A stretch of DNA of 64,000 nucleotides from assembly GCF_003815675.1 (NCBI RefSeq), contig NZ_CP033918.1, forward strand, positions 2,046,001 to 2,110,000. Direction: 5' to 3'. A model generated the notes under the pieces. The model was not told where the DNA came from and ran no database searches. It saw nothing but the letters and a program-made list of their open reading frames with translations. Within the stretch, counting starts at the first letter, position 1, and each line of letters starts with the position of its first letter. Positions 7,537 through 16,385 of the stretch are shown piece after piece. Made by a program: the position numbers and the translations under genes. This DNA comes from Chryseobacterium sp. G0186 (GTDB lineage: Bacteria; Bacteroidota; Bacteroidia; Flavobacteriales; Weeksellaceae).

Positions 7537-8691
7537 TTAATATTTAAGAATTAACAAATCTCCTTTACCAATTGAAAATGTCTTCGAAACATTTTTCTTG
7601 AATGGAATTGTACTTCGGTTTTTGTTAACAATGTTAAAATCTATTTTGGAAGAGATACTTACATTGTTGACATTGGCAAGGTCTTTATTAACAAAAACAA
7701 TATAGCGGTTATTTCCATTGCTAATTCTTGAAATAAGTAAGTTTTTACCGTAATTTAATTTCAGCTCTAAAAAATTATTTTTGAATAGTGTTGTTCCTTC
7801 AGTTTGTTCGGTATGGTATACTTTTTCCACCCTTGAATTATAAAAGACAGGAGATACGGATTTAATCTCATCGCTAATAATACTTACATTATCATAACCA
7901 GACTGTTTTATGCCTTTACTATTGATTGGCCCATTAAAATATCCTTTTTCTGGCATCCAATAGGTAAAATACTGTATTCCTTGTGCCCCGTAAGCTAGAT
8001 TGGTAAATGCCTGCAGTCGTAAATCTTCAATGGTAATTTTTTCATTTTGGTCACTATAAGATGTTGTTTTTGCAAATGCCCAAAAATGTGCTCCTTTATT
8101 TTTGGTGTATTCTGAAAATATTTCCAAATTACTATACCAATTGGGTTTTACCACCCCATTGTATATAGGATAAAAATCAAAGGAGTAAATTTTTAAATTA
8201 AAATTTTTAAAAAACTGTTCAATGTAGCTCTTATAACTATTTGTTCCTAAAAGTTCTGTAGAAGCATCTATTGGAAACAAATTGATATAAAACAAATGCT
8301 TATTATCAACTGAACTAATTTGTCTGTGTATTCTTTTCAGTGTTTCAAATTCTTTCACACCGGGTTCATCTGCCAAAAAATAGCCAGCTAATCCTGGATG
8401 GTTCATCATTCTTCTTGCTGTTTCTTCAGGAGCATCAAACATTTCCGGGCAATTGAGCAGCAGCTTTATTCCGTTTTTTTCGGCTAAATCCAAAGCTTTA
8501 ACAGCATCATTTAATGAATGAAAACCAACATGATTAATTGTAATTCCTGCATTTACCAACTGTTGATAGGTATTAGGATTAGTAAAGCCAGACGGAACAC
8601 CATTCCATGCTATTACTTGTATCTGATTGGTCTGAGAGAATACCGGATTGAAAATAAATAAAATTAGAAATAAGATGCCTATTTTTTTCAT
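7537..8691 (-). CDS. Secreted glycoside-hydrolase-like (TIM-barrel) protein
   Basis: The 384-residue product has a signal peptide (residues 1-20) and then looks like a (beta/alpha)8 glycosidase. HVGFHSLNDAVKAL and GIKLLLNCPEMF are strand-helix units. GYFLADEPG carries an Asp108-Glu109-Pro110 motif at the end of a strand, as in GH42/GH-A-type enzymes. SFDFYPIYNG, HFWAFAKTT and IQYFTYWMPEKG follow, with a beta-sandwich-like C-terminus. It sits between the initiating transferase and rfbC, so it may trim or process the polysaccharide made here. The family and substrate are not certain. Confidence 0.65.
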   Translation of the reverse strand: MKKIGILFLILFIFNPVFSQTNQIQVIAWNGVPSGFTNPNTYQQLVNAGITINHVGFHSLNDAVKALDLAEKNGIKLLLNCPEMFDAPEETARRMMNHPGLAGYFLADEPGVKEFETLKRIHRQISSVDNKHLFYINLFPIDASTELLGTNSYKSYIEQFFKNFNLKIYSFDFYPIYNGVVKPNWYSNLEIFSEYTKNKGAHFWAFAKTTSYSDQNEKITIEDLRLQAFTNLAYGAQGIQYFTYWMPEKGYFNGPINSKGIKQSGYDNVSIISDEIKSVSPVFYNSRVEKVYHTEQTEGTTLFKNNFLELKLNYGKNLLISRISNGNNRYIVFVNKDLANVNNVSISSKIDFNIVNKNRSTIPFKKNVSKTFSIGKGDLLILKY

Positions 8692-8701
8692 GCTTCTGTT
8701 T

Positions 8702-9664
8702 TTATAAATTATACTCTTTTTTCAGTTTCCACTTTAAGCCTAGATAAATAATACCTATTGGAATAAATATAATCAAAATAGTAACCCATTCTGGTAGCGG
8801 GGAATGAATTAAAAATATATTGATCAACAACTGGGAAATAGCATACATAGAACTAATAACTAAGTGAGAAACTTTTTTTTCGTTTGCAAACAGCTGGTAC
8901 AAATGTCTTCTATGTGCTTCAAAAATATTTTCTTTTAATAATAATCTTTCCATAATGGTAAGTACAACCTCCATTCCGTAAATAGATAAAAGCAGAATAT
9001 ATTTATATTCTCCCGTTTTTATAATTAAAAGTGTAATAAGACCTATTACCCAGAAGCCTATTCCCATGCTTCCCACATCTCCTGCAAAGCACTTGGCTTT
9101 TTTTCTGAAGTTAAAGAATAGAAAAACAAGACAGGCTAATATGGGATAGTATATAAAATTATGGTCTGTAAAATGAATAATCTCTTTATTGATATAAGCC
9201 AATGAACCTAAGCTCACAAGACTATATAATCCTGTTATTCCATTAATTCCGTCCATAAAATTGTAGGCATTAAGGGTTCCGATAATCATAATAAATAAAA
9301 TCGGCCACGCCCAAAAAGGAATCATACTAAAAGCTCCTGTAAAATACAATAATAACGCTACTGATATAAGGTGGACAGAAAGTCTTATTTTATTAGACAA
9401 AGTCTTAATATCATCAATAAAACTTACAGTACAAATAGCAAGCATTCCAAGACCAAAAGCCCAATATCCCTCCAGGGTCTCATTAAAATTTAAGATACAA
9501 AACAGGAGAAAGGTTAATGGAAAAATAATTCCACCTCCTCTAAGTGTAATTTGAGTATGGGCACTTCTGTGATTCGGTTTATCAATAATATTGAACTTGT
9601 CTGCTATTTTAAAATATAAAAGTTCTAATGCAAAAAGAACAATAATGATGAATAGATACTGCAT
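8702..9664 (-). CDS. WbpL/WecA-type polyprenyl-phosphate N-acetylhexosamine-1-phosphate transferase
   Basis: The 320-residue membrane protein has about ten hydrophobic helices and the hallmark loops of the MraY/WecA/WbpL family: FIDDIKTLSNK with the Asp-Asp pair (84-85), NAYNFMDGINGITG (about 132-145), FAGDVGSMGIGFW and the basic EAHRRHLYQ loop. It would start repeat-unit synthesis by moving a sugar-1-phosphate from a UDP-sugar to undecaprenyl phosphate. Its neighbour is a WbpV/WbjF-like reductase, as in Pseudomonas O-antigen loci where WbpL uses UDP-D-FucNAc or UDP-D-QuiNAc. That substrate is inferred. Confidence 0.88.
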   Translation of the reverse strand: MQYLFIIIVLFALELLYFKIADKFNIIDKPNHRSAHTQITLRGGGIIFPLTFLLFCILNFNETLEGYWAFGLGMLAICTVSFIDDIKTLSNKIRLSVHLISVALLLYFTGAFSMIPFWAWPILFIMIIGTLNAYNFMDGINGITGLYSLVSLGSLAYINKEIIHFTDHNFIYYPILACLVFLFFNFRKKAKCFAGDVGSMGIGFWVIGLITLLIIKTGEYKYILLLSIYGMEVVLTIMERLLLKENIFEAHRRHLYQLFANEKKVSHLVISSMYAISQLLINIFLIHSPLPEWVTILIIFIPIGIIYLGLKWKLKKEYNL

Positions 9665-9672
9665 AGAGTGAA

Positions 9673-10557
9673 TTATAATTTATCTATAGATTTTGTGAGT
9701 GTACATCCGAACTCATCCATAAGTTGTTTATTGGAAAAAGTTAAAGATTTCGTAATTTTTTTTAATTTTAAAGAGTTGATCGGCGCTTTTGAACCTAAAA
9801 GGTCTCCAAACAAAGCTAAGCTTTTTGCCACAAAAAAAGGAATAGACAAAATGCTTTTATTTTGTTTTTTTGCCAATACATCTCCTATCTCCTTAAAGCT
9901 AGAGGGGGATGAATCACAAACATTATATATACCTGCTTTTTTATCTGGTGAAAGTTCAATTAAACGAGCAAAATCATCTACCCAAAATAAACTTTTAAGA
10001 GCATCTCCTTTTCCAATATTAAAATATCTTCCTTTGTTGATGGCTGCCATCATATCTCCCAAATTACCTGGAGGGTTAGGTCCTGCAATAAGGGACGGAC
10101 GAAAAATAAAAAGCTTAACATTGTATTGTTTTGCCCAATTAATCAGATGGTTTTCTGCCAATAATTTGCTTTTTGCATAAGGTGTTGTTCCCAAGGTAGG
10201 AGAATTTTCGTCAATATTCTCTCCTACATCTTTTCCATATACAGCTACTGTACTAAGAAAAATAAATATTTTTGGAGGACTTGCTTCTAATGCCTTGCAA
10301 AGGTTTTCTGTTCCTTGGGTATTTACTTTAAAAAACTGTTTCTCCTCTTGTGGAGATCCCGGGATTGAGTGTGCTTTTCCTGCAGCATGAAAAACAATAT
10401 CAAAATTCTTAGATAGTTGGGGGATTTCATTACTTAAATCAGCAACAATATCTCCATTACTAGAACCTAGTGTACTAACTTCAAAACCTTTTTCTTTTAA
10501 AATTGGTATTACATTTTTACCAACAAAGCCATTTGAACCTGTAAAAAGTATTTTCAT
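9673..10557 (-). CDS. WbpV/WbjF-like NAD-dependent epimerase/dehydratase (4-keto reductase)
   Basis: This 294-residue short-chain dehydrogenase has the nucleotide-binding GSNGFVG at its N-terminus, LSTVAVYG with the catalytic Ser, and TPYAKSK supplying the YxxxK pair near residue 130. Relatives beside WbpL in Pseudomonas reduce UDP-4-keto-6-deoxy-GlcNAc to UDP-D-QuiNAc or UDP-D-FucNAc. The WbpM-like dehydratase at 29613 would supply that substrate. Its start codon overlaps the stop of the upstream glycosyltransferase (TAATG), indicating translational coupling. The product stereochemistry cannot be read from sequence. Confidence 0.82.
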   Translation of the reverse strand: MKILFTGSNGFVGKNVIPILKEKGFEVSTLGSSNGDIVADLSNEIPQLSKNFDIVFHAAGKAHSIPGSPQEEKQFFKVNTQGTENLCKALEASPPKIFIFLSTVAVYGKDVGENIDENSPTLGTTPYAKSKLLAENHLINWAKQYNVKLFIFRPSLIAGPNPPGNLGDMMAAINKGRYFNIGKGDALKSLFWVDDFARLIELSPDKKAGIYNVCDSSPSSFKEIGDVLAKKQNKSILSIPFFVAKSLALFGDLLGSKAPINSLKLKKITKSLTFSNKQLMDEFGCTLTKSIDKL

Positions 10558-11759
10558 TAGATTATTTCATAAAATTTATTCAATATTGCTTCTTCTGAAA
10601 ATTTTGTTTCAGCCAATATTCTTGCATTTCTGCTTTTTTCTTCAAGATCTTTTAAAAACCTCTCATCAATTGAGTTTAAGAAGTCAACAAGTCCAGGCTC
10701 TTTATGAGAGGCAAATACATAGCCAATATTATATTCTTTAATAAGCAGGCTTACTTCACTTCTCAGGTCGCCAATAAATAAAATAGGTTTACCAGCAGCT
10801 AATATATTATAAACCTTAGAGGGAACCCCCAATCCGAACATTCCATCAGCTAAAGTTACCAAGGCAATATCTGTCTGATTAAGTACTTTTTGCTGATCTG
10901 CTCTTGAATAAGCTCCTGCAAAAGAAATGTTTTTAAGCCCATGGGTCTGCACATAGTCCTTCATTTCATTTTTCACGGCCCCTTCTCCTACAAAATAATA
11001 AGCCACCTTTTCATTAGTAACTTTTTTTACAGCTTCCAAAAAACTCATAAGACCCTGAACCCGTCCAATATTTCCTGCATATTGGATGACTACTTTGTCT
11101 TGTAATTCTGAGTTCAATGCCAATACTTCATTTTTAGATACTGGAATGATCTGGTCAACATCGCCCCAATTTTCAATAATCACTATTTTTGCCTTAGTCT
11201 TCTTTATTTTTGATTGTATGACTTCTTTCATATCTCTTCCCAATACAATCAGAAGGTCTGCTTTTGAATAAGCTTTATCAAAAATATTTTTCAATAATCT
11301 GTAGATTACTGATGATTCTGATTTAACTATTCCTGCTGGAATAGTATTTTCAGGGAAAACATCATGCACCAGAATAATCAATTGGCTTCTTTTTATTATT
11401 TTCACCAAGACAGCAAGAATAACCAAAGGTGCGGGATTTGTAACAATAAAAATTTTTTCACCTTTTTTTACATTGATGAGTAGTTTATAAAAAATTAAAA
11501 GGCTAAGAAAAATAAACCTGAAAGTTCTTTCTATCAAGCTATTTTTGTTATTTGCAAAGCCTTTAATTCTGGAGACTTTTACTCTAGAATCCAGTGAAAA
11601 GTTTTCATTTTTATTTTCGCCACTATCATACACAGGTTCTCCGCAAATAACATTTACCTGATATTTGGATGATAGTTTATTGACAACCTTTGTTAGGATA
11701 AAGGATGTTGATGTTTCTTCGGGAAAAAAAAGTTCAGTTGCGATCCAGATTTTTTCCAT
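10557..11759 (-). CDS. wbuB: WbuB/WbjE-like L-fucosamine glycosyltransferase (GT4)
   Basis: The protein (400 residues from the ATG at 11759) has a GT-B fold. The N-terminal WIATELFFPEETSTSFIL is typical of the WbuB group, the middle has IQYAGNIGRVQGL, and the donor-site part is ADGMFGLGVPSKVYNILAAGKP. The frame extends six codons further upstream, but the ATG at 11759 forms a TAATG overlap with the fnlC stop, which is the likelier start. WbuB enzymes add L-FucNAc. The position directly after fnlC and before a WbpV-like gene and a WbpL-like gene matches Pseudomonas wbjD-wbjE-wbjF-wbpL. Confidence 0.85.
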   Translation of the reverse strand: MEKIWIATELFFPEETSTSFILTKVVNKLSSKYQVNVICGEPVYDSGENKNENFSLDSRVKVSRIKGFANNKNSLIERTFRFIFLSLLIFYKLLINVKKGEKIFIVTNPAPLVILAVLVKIIKRSQLIILVHDVFPENTIPAGIVKSESSVIYRLLKNIFDKAYSKADLLIVLGRDMKEVIQSKIKKTKAKIVIIENWGDVDQIIPVSKNEVLALNSELQDKVVIQYAGNIGRVQGLMSFLEAVKKVTNEKVAYYFVGEGAVKNEMKDYVQTHGLKNISFAGAYSRADQQKVLNQTDIALVTLADGMFGLGVPSKVYNILAAGKPILFIGDLRSEVSLLIKEYNIGYVFASHKEPGLVDFLNSIDERFLKDLEEKSRNARILAETKFSEEAILNKFYEII

Positions 11760-12898
11760 TATATCTCTTCTGACCAAACGGTTCTTCTCACATAATCTGT
11801 ATATGAAAGAATAATACGTACCATTTTCTCAGAGACATTCGGCATAGAATAGTCAGATACTGGTCTGTAATTTCTCTCTTTACCTATACTTTGCTGTTGA
11901 AGCTGTACCATACCTTGCAAAATTCTCTCTGGTGAAAGACCTACCATCATTACAGACGTTTCTTCCATTGCTTCTGGTCTTTCATGAGCCTGTCTAATAT
12001 TAAGGGCTCTGAAATTCAAGATTGAAGATTCTTCTGAAATAGTTCCTGAATCTGAAAGTACTGCAAATGATCTCATCTGAAGTGCATTGTAATCATGGAA
12101 TCCTAATGGTTTTAGGAATTGTATTTCAGGACGCATTTCAATCTGCATCTTATCAATCATATTTTTTGTACGTGGGTGCGTTGAAACAATAATTGGATAT
12201 TGATATTTTTCAACGATGGCATTTAATGACTCCATCAGTCCTCTAAAATTCTTTTCGGAATTAATATTTTCCTCTCTATGAGATGAGACTACAAAATATT
12301 TTCCTTCTTCTAAGTTCAGACGTGATAAAACATCAGAGTTCTCTATTTGAGGCAAGTAGTGATTCAAGACTTCAAACATTGGCGAACCTGTTTTGATAAT
12401 TCTGTCAGCAGGAAGACCTTCTCGTAAAAGGTATTCTCGAGCAATATCAGAATAAGTTAGATTAACATCAGCTGTGTGATCTACAATTTTACGGTTAGTT
12501 TCTTCCGGAACACGCTGATCGAAACATCTATTTCCTGCTTCCATATGGAAAATTGGAATATGACGTTTCTTTGCAGGAATAGCACACAGGCAAGAGTTTG
12601 TATCTCCTAAAACCAGGAAAGCATCCGGCTGTAGTTCTTCCAAAAGAGGATCTATTTTAATAAGGATATTCCCTACTGTTTCTGTTGCCGTTTTTCCGGC
12701 TGCCTCAAGAAAATGATCCGGTTTACGAAGACCCAGATCTTCAAAAAAGATCTGATTGAGTTCATAATCGTAGTTTTGCCCGGTATGAACAATGGTATGT
12801 TCTATTGCCTCAGAAGCATCTAGGGCTGATAATACTCTTGATAGTCTTATAATTTCCGGTCTGGTTCCTACGACCGTCATCACTTTTAGTTTTTTCAT
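11759..12898 (-). CDS. fnlC: UDP-N-acetyl 2-epimerase, FnlC/CapG type
   Basis: The 379-residue non-hydrolysing epimerase shows VVGTRPEIIRLSRVL at the start, HTGQNYDYELNQIFFEDL, HMEAGNRCFDQRVPEETNRK and SDSGTISEES, all typical of the WecB/FnlC fold. In FnlABC pathways this enzyme performs the final C2 epimerisation to UDP-L-FucNAc. The setting after fnlA and fnlB favours FnlC over WecB (ManNAc synthesis). It is coupled to wbuB by a TAATG overlap. The 95 bases between it and fnlB hold two imperfect copies of a TTGGCTTTTCAGCA-like sequence. Confidence 0.87.
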   Translation of the reverse strand: MKKLKVMTVVGTRPEIIRLSRVLSALDASEAIEHTIVHTGQNYDYELNQIFFEDLGLRKPDHFLEAAGKTATETVGNILIKIDPLLEELQPDAFLVLGDTNSCLCAIPAKKRHIPIFHMEAGNRCFDQRVPEETNRKIVDHTADVNLTYSDIAREYLLREGLPADRIIKTGSPMFEVLNHYLPQIENSDVLSRLNLEEGKYFVVSSHREENINSEKNFRGLMESLNAIVEKYQYPIIVSTHPRTKNMIDKMQIEMRPEIQFLKPLGFHDYNALQMRSFAVLSDSGTISEESSILNFRALNIRQAHERPEAMEETSVMMVGLSPERILQGMVQLQQQSIGKERNYRPVSDYSMPNVSEKMVRIILSYTDYVRRTVWSEEI

Positions 12899-12993
12899 TG
12901 TAATAGCGTTTGGCTTTTCAGCATTGGGCTTTCAGCAATTTGATATTATTATATTTTATTTTTGCAGTATTTATTAACCTTTGAGGGTTTTGT

Positions 12994-14112
12994 TTATACT
13001 TCCAAAAAGTAGGTATCTGAATCTTGAGGATTGAAAGGTTCATCAATCCAAAAAATAGTATACAAATCTTCGTCCCCAATATTTTTAATGTTATGAGTAT
13101 ACCAGATTGGCATATCTACATAAGCTGGTTCTGTTCCGTCTAAATAGAAATCTAATATTTCATCAGTATCAATTTTTCTTAATTGAATCAAGGCTTTTCC
13201 TTTGATAACTGCAAAACGTTCTATCTTTCGGGTATGATAATGGTTTCCTCTTGTAATTTCCGGAACAGTTGTTGAAAATGAGCACTGCCCTCCAATTCCC
13301 AGACGGATTACTTCAACAAAAGCTCCTCTTGGATCTGTATGTTGTGTAAACTTTACAGGATAATGTTCTTGATGATTGATATAAGAACGATAAGTATTAA
13401 ATAAGTTATGCTCAAACGTATCCTTTAAAGCAGGAATTTCTCCTCCTTCCAGATATTTGATTTTAAAATCATTCAATAAGGCTAAAACTTCAGAAACTTT
13501 TTTAGTAGCAGTTGCATCTATAAATAATTCCGGATTGCTTTCTTCTGAACGGATTTCAGAAATAATTCTCATCACCAACTCCTGAACATAGATTAGCTTT
13601 ACTTCGCCATCAGTATCAATATTAGGGACTTCACCATGGGTTAGCTGATGACAAAATGTAGCAATGAATGAATTATAAAACGGTTTTCCAAAAGCTCCAA
13701 AAACATTGGGAATAATTAATCCTGAAACCTTACCGCCATTATCATTTGCCCAATTTACCAGAGCTTCTCTTCCCTCACGTTTGGATTTGCCATAGAGGTT
13801 ATCACGTTCTTCTTGTGTAGAGGATGAAATAAGAACATGTACTTTGGAGTTGGTTCTCTTTAAAGCATCAACAAGGTTTCGGGCTAGCGTAACATTGGTT
13901 TCATAGATAACTTCTGCATTTTCGTGGCGATTCATTGCAGCTAAATGCACAATAACATCACATTTTGCAACAAAGGCGTCCAACTCTTCTTTATTTTCAA
14001 AGTATTCTTTCTGAAAATCAATACGTTCAAATTCTTCAGGAAATAATCCTAAGGTATTATATAAATGCCGGCCAACAAATCCATTTTGTCCGGTTATTCC
14101 TATTTTTTTCAT
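12994..14112 (-). CDS. fnlB: FnlB/CapF bifunctional UDP-sugar epimerase-reductase
   Basis: The 372-residue protein joins an N-terminal short-chain dehydrogenase domain (GQNGFVGRHLYN, VHLAAMNRHENA, YGKSKREGRE with YxxxK) to a C-terminal cupin domain (RGNHYHTRKIERFAVIKG, with metal-binding His and Glu). This two-domain layout defines CapF/FnlB, which epimerises at C3 and reduces at C4 to give UDP-L-pneumosamine-type product on the way to UDP-L-FucNAc. Its start overlaps the preceding cupin gene by four bases, so all of this module is probably co-translated. Confidence 0.9.
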   Translation of the reverse strand: MKKIGITGQNGFVGRHLYNTLGLFPEEFERIDFQKEYFENKEELDAFVAKCDVIVHLAAMNRHENAEVIYETNVTLARNLVDALKRTNSKVHVLISSSTQEERDNLYGKSKREGREALVNWANDNGGKVSGLIIPNVFGAFGKPFYNSFIATFCHQLTHGEVPNIDTDGEVKLIYVQELVMRIISEIRSEESNPELFIDATATKKVSEVLALLNDFKIKYLEGGEIPALKDTFEHNLFNTYRSYINHQEHYPVKFTQHTDPRGAFVEVIRLGIGGQCSFSTTVPEITRGNHYHTRKIERFAVIKGKALIQLRKIDTDEILDFYLDGTEPAYVDMPIWYTHNIKNIGDEDLYTIFWIDEPFNPQDSDTYFLEV

Positions 14113-14522
14113 AAATTAATATTAAAGTGATTGAGTGGAAATCGGTACTCATCATTAATCTCACCCAATCCGTGATCAGCAAGTACCAATAATTTACTAT
14201 TCTCTTCCATAGCCTTGATCGCGGTAATACCACCTGGCTTTATATGAAGAAAATCTAAAGTATCAGCATTGAGGTCATAATATTTTATTTCTAAATCAGA
14301 TGACGGGTTTTCAAAGTTATCAATATAGATAACGGCTATTCTAAAACATCCCTGCGTACAGGCAAACCAACGTTGCTCTATAGCATGTCCCTGCCATCCT
14401 CTTATAAAATCAATATTCGAATTTTCTATTGTATAAATTCTTTTGACAGCTGAAGCGTCGAAATCATTATTGAATTTAATAACTCCTCTTTCGTCACTAA
14501 ACTTATTTCCTTTATTCAACAT
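14109..14522 (-). CDS. WxcM/FdtA-like small cupin
   Basis: The 137-residue protein resembles the C-terminal domain of WxcM and the FdtA sugar 3,4-ketoisomerases: FSDERGVIKFNNDF, GWQGHAIEQRWFACTQGCFR, and a LHIKPGGITAIKAMEENSKLLVLAD ending. FdtA-type enzymes isomerise a 4-keto-6-deoxy nucleotide sugar to the 3-keto form. It lies between fnlA and fnlB, where the standard L-FucNAc pathway needs no such enzyme, so it either makes a different sugar or has another role. It overlaps fnlB by four bases (ATGA). Confidence 0.75.
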   Translation of the reverse strand: MLNKGNKFSDERGVIKFNNDFDASAVKRIYTIENSNIDFIRGWQGHAIEQRWFACTQGCFRIAVIYIDNFENPSSDLEIKYYDLNADTLDFLHIKPGGITAIKAMEENSKLLVLADHGLGEINDEYRFPLNHFNINL

Positions 14523-14569
14523 ATACTCTATATTTTATTTCATTTTATGGAAAGAATATAGTGTATATT

Positions 14570-15604
14570 CTAGTAAGGATATTGCATCACATCTTCTCCA
14601 AAAACTTCTTTTCTAATTAACGGTAAAGTTGAAACAAGCTTTTTAAGCCCATCTACACCTTGTTGTTCTGTATTATGAGAATGATAATCTTCTACTTTAG
14701 AAATATCTTCCTCTCCTTCTGAGAAATACTTCGCATAGTTAAGATCACGATTATCTGCAGGCACTCTGTAGAAATCTCCCATATCTTCAGCTTTTAGCAT
14801 TTCTTCACGGGTACAAAGTGTTTCATATAACTTTTCACCATGACGAGTCCCGATAATCTTGATAGGAACTTCTTTACCTGTAAGCTCTATTAAAGCTTTT
14901 GCCAAATCACCAATACTTCCTGCCGGTGCTTTATTTACAAACAAATCACCAGGATTTCCATTTTCAAAAGCAAATAATACCAAGTCTACAGCATCTTCAA
15001 GAGACATGAAGAAACGTGACATATTAGGATCTGTAATTGTTATAGGTTCTCCTTTTTGAATTTGATTTAAAAACAGAGGAATAACAGAACCTCTGGATGC
15101 CATTACATTTCCATAACGAGTAAGACATACAACAGTATCTGTAAGGTTTCTGGCTTCTGCAACAGCAACTTTTTCCATCATTGCTTTAGATATTCCCATT
15201 GCATTAATCGGGTAAGCCGCTTTATCTGTAGAAAGGCATATAACTTTTTTCACTCCATTTGCTGCAGCTGCACGGATAACATTCTGAGTTCCCTCAACAT
15301 TGGTTTTCACGGCCTGCATTGGAAAGAATTCACATGATGGCACCTGCTTCAGCGCTGCCGCATGAAAAATATAATCTACACCCCGCATTGCTGGTTCTAC
15401 AGAATTATAATCACGGACATCACCTATATAGTATTTAATTTTTTCATTTTTATACAGGTTTCGCATATCATCCTGTTTCTTTTCGTCACGAGAAAAAATA
15501 CGAATTTCCTTGAAATGATCTGTCGCTAAAAAGCGATTAAGTACAGCTGTTCCAAACGAACCTGTACCACCAGTAATCAAAAGTGTTTTATGTTGAATTT
15601 GCAT
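14570..15604 (-). CDS. fnlA: FnlA/CapE UDP-GlcNAc 4,6-dehydratase/5-epimerase
   Basis: The 344-residue soluble dehydratase has LLITGGTGSFGTAVL, FHAAALKQVPSCEF, LSTDKAAYPINAMGISKAMM, where Met replaces the usual catalytic Tyr and Lys is kept as in CapE, and CLTRYGNVMASRGSVIP. It catalyses the first step from UDP-GlcNAc to UDP-L-FucNAc. The length matches CapE/FnlA and it lacks the membrane part seen in the WbpM-like protein at 29613. It is followed by a small cupin, fnlB and fnlC, giving a complete L-FucNAc module. Confidence 0.92.
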   Translation of the reverse strand: MQIQHKTLLITGGTGSFGTAVLNRFLATDHFKEIRIFSRDEKKQDDMRNLYKNEKIKYYIGDVRDYNSVEPAMRGVDYIFHAAALKQVPSCEFFPMQAVKTNVEGTQNVIRAAAANGVKKVICLSTDKAAYPINAMGISKAMMEKVAVAEARNLTDTVVCLTRYGNVMASRGSVIPLFLNQIQKGEPITITDPNMSRFFMSLEDAVDLVLFAFENGNPGDLFVNKAPAGSIGDLAKALIELTGKEVPIKIIGTRHGEKLYETLCTREEMLKAEDMGDFYRVPADNRDLNYAKYFSEGEEDISKVEDYHSHNTEQQGVDGLKKLVSTLPLIRKEVFGEDVMQYPY

Positions 15605-15614
15605 ACGGTATTCC

Positions 15615-16385
15615 TTAAAAGTACTGCTTTATAATTTCTTCTTTTTCTTTAAAATTTGGATAATTGATTAATACGGCTTTGAGTTTGCCCTTATACACAA
15701 AAAGACTACCTGCTGAAGCTCCTATTATCCCAAATTTATTAATTAGCTGTCCCACATCATCCATTGTTCCTGCACCACCAATAGCGGTCATTGGTAATGT
15801 AGTTTCTTTTCTTGCTGTCTCCATCAATTTCATGTCATATCCTTTCATAACACCATCGTTGTCAATAGAATTGATGACGATTTCTCCAGCACCTAGTCTC
15901 TCAAATTCTTTAATGAGTTCAAAAGGAGATTTTCCTGTAGACTTTTTCCCGTTATGGGTATAAACCTCGTAGCCACCAAATAGTTTTTTCTTAACATCTA
16001 GTACTACTACAACACTCTGGCTTCCTACTTTATCCGAAATTTCCTTAATGAGTTGAGGGTTTTTCAATGCACCGCTACTGAATGCTATTTTTTCTACTCC
16101 TAATGAAAAAATTCTTTGAGCTTGTTCTACTGTAGTAACTCCTCCTCCATAGCACAGTGGCATTCTGCACTCTTCAGCCCAATGCTCTATCATTTTAAAA
16201 TCAGGTCCCCGTCCCTCTGCAGTGGCATCAATGTCTAGAATGATAATTTCATCAACTTCCTTTTCATTGAAAATCCTTACTGCATTCATAGGATCTCCAA
16301 GATATCTTGGTTTTTTGAAGTTCTCTGTTTTTACAAGGCCCTTGTCATGAACTAAAAGGCATGGTATAATACGTGGTCTTAACAT
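15615..16385 (-). CDS. hisF: HisF-like cyclase of an amidino-sugar pathway (HisF2 type)
   Basis: This 256-residue (beta/alpha)8 barrel is like HisF, with RPRIIPCLLVHDKGLVKT, EIIILDIDATAEGRG, LCYGGGVTTVEQA, SVVVVLDVKKK and LPMTAIGGAG phosphate-binding loops. It is not in a histidine operon. Upstream lie a HisH-like glutaminase (7-base overlap) and a WbpG-like amidotransferase, the trio known from Pseudomonas and Legionella loci that makes acetamidino sugars. There HisF2 is thought to channel ammonia from the glutaminase to WbpG. The general class is certain; the sugar it serves is not. Confidence 0.85.
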   Translation of the reverse strand: MLRPRIIPCLLVHDKGLVKTENFKKPRYLGDPMNAVRIFNEKEVDEIIILDIDATAEGRGPDFKMIEHWAEECRMPLCYGGGVTTVEQAQRIFSLGVEKIAFSSGALKNPQLIKEISDKVGSQSVVVVLDVKKKLFGGYEVYTHNGKKSTGKSPFELIKEFERLGAGEIVINSIDNDGVMKGYDMKLMETARKETTLPMTAIGGAGTMDDVGQLINKFGIIGASAGSLFVYKGKLKAVLINYPNFKEKEEIIKQYF

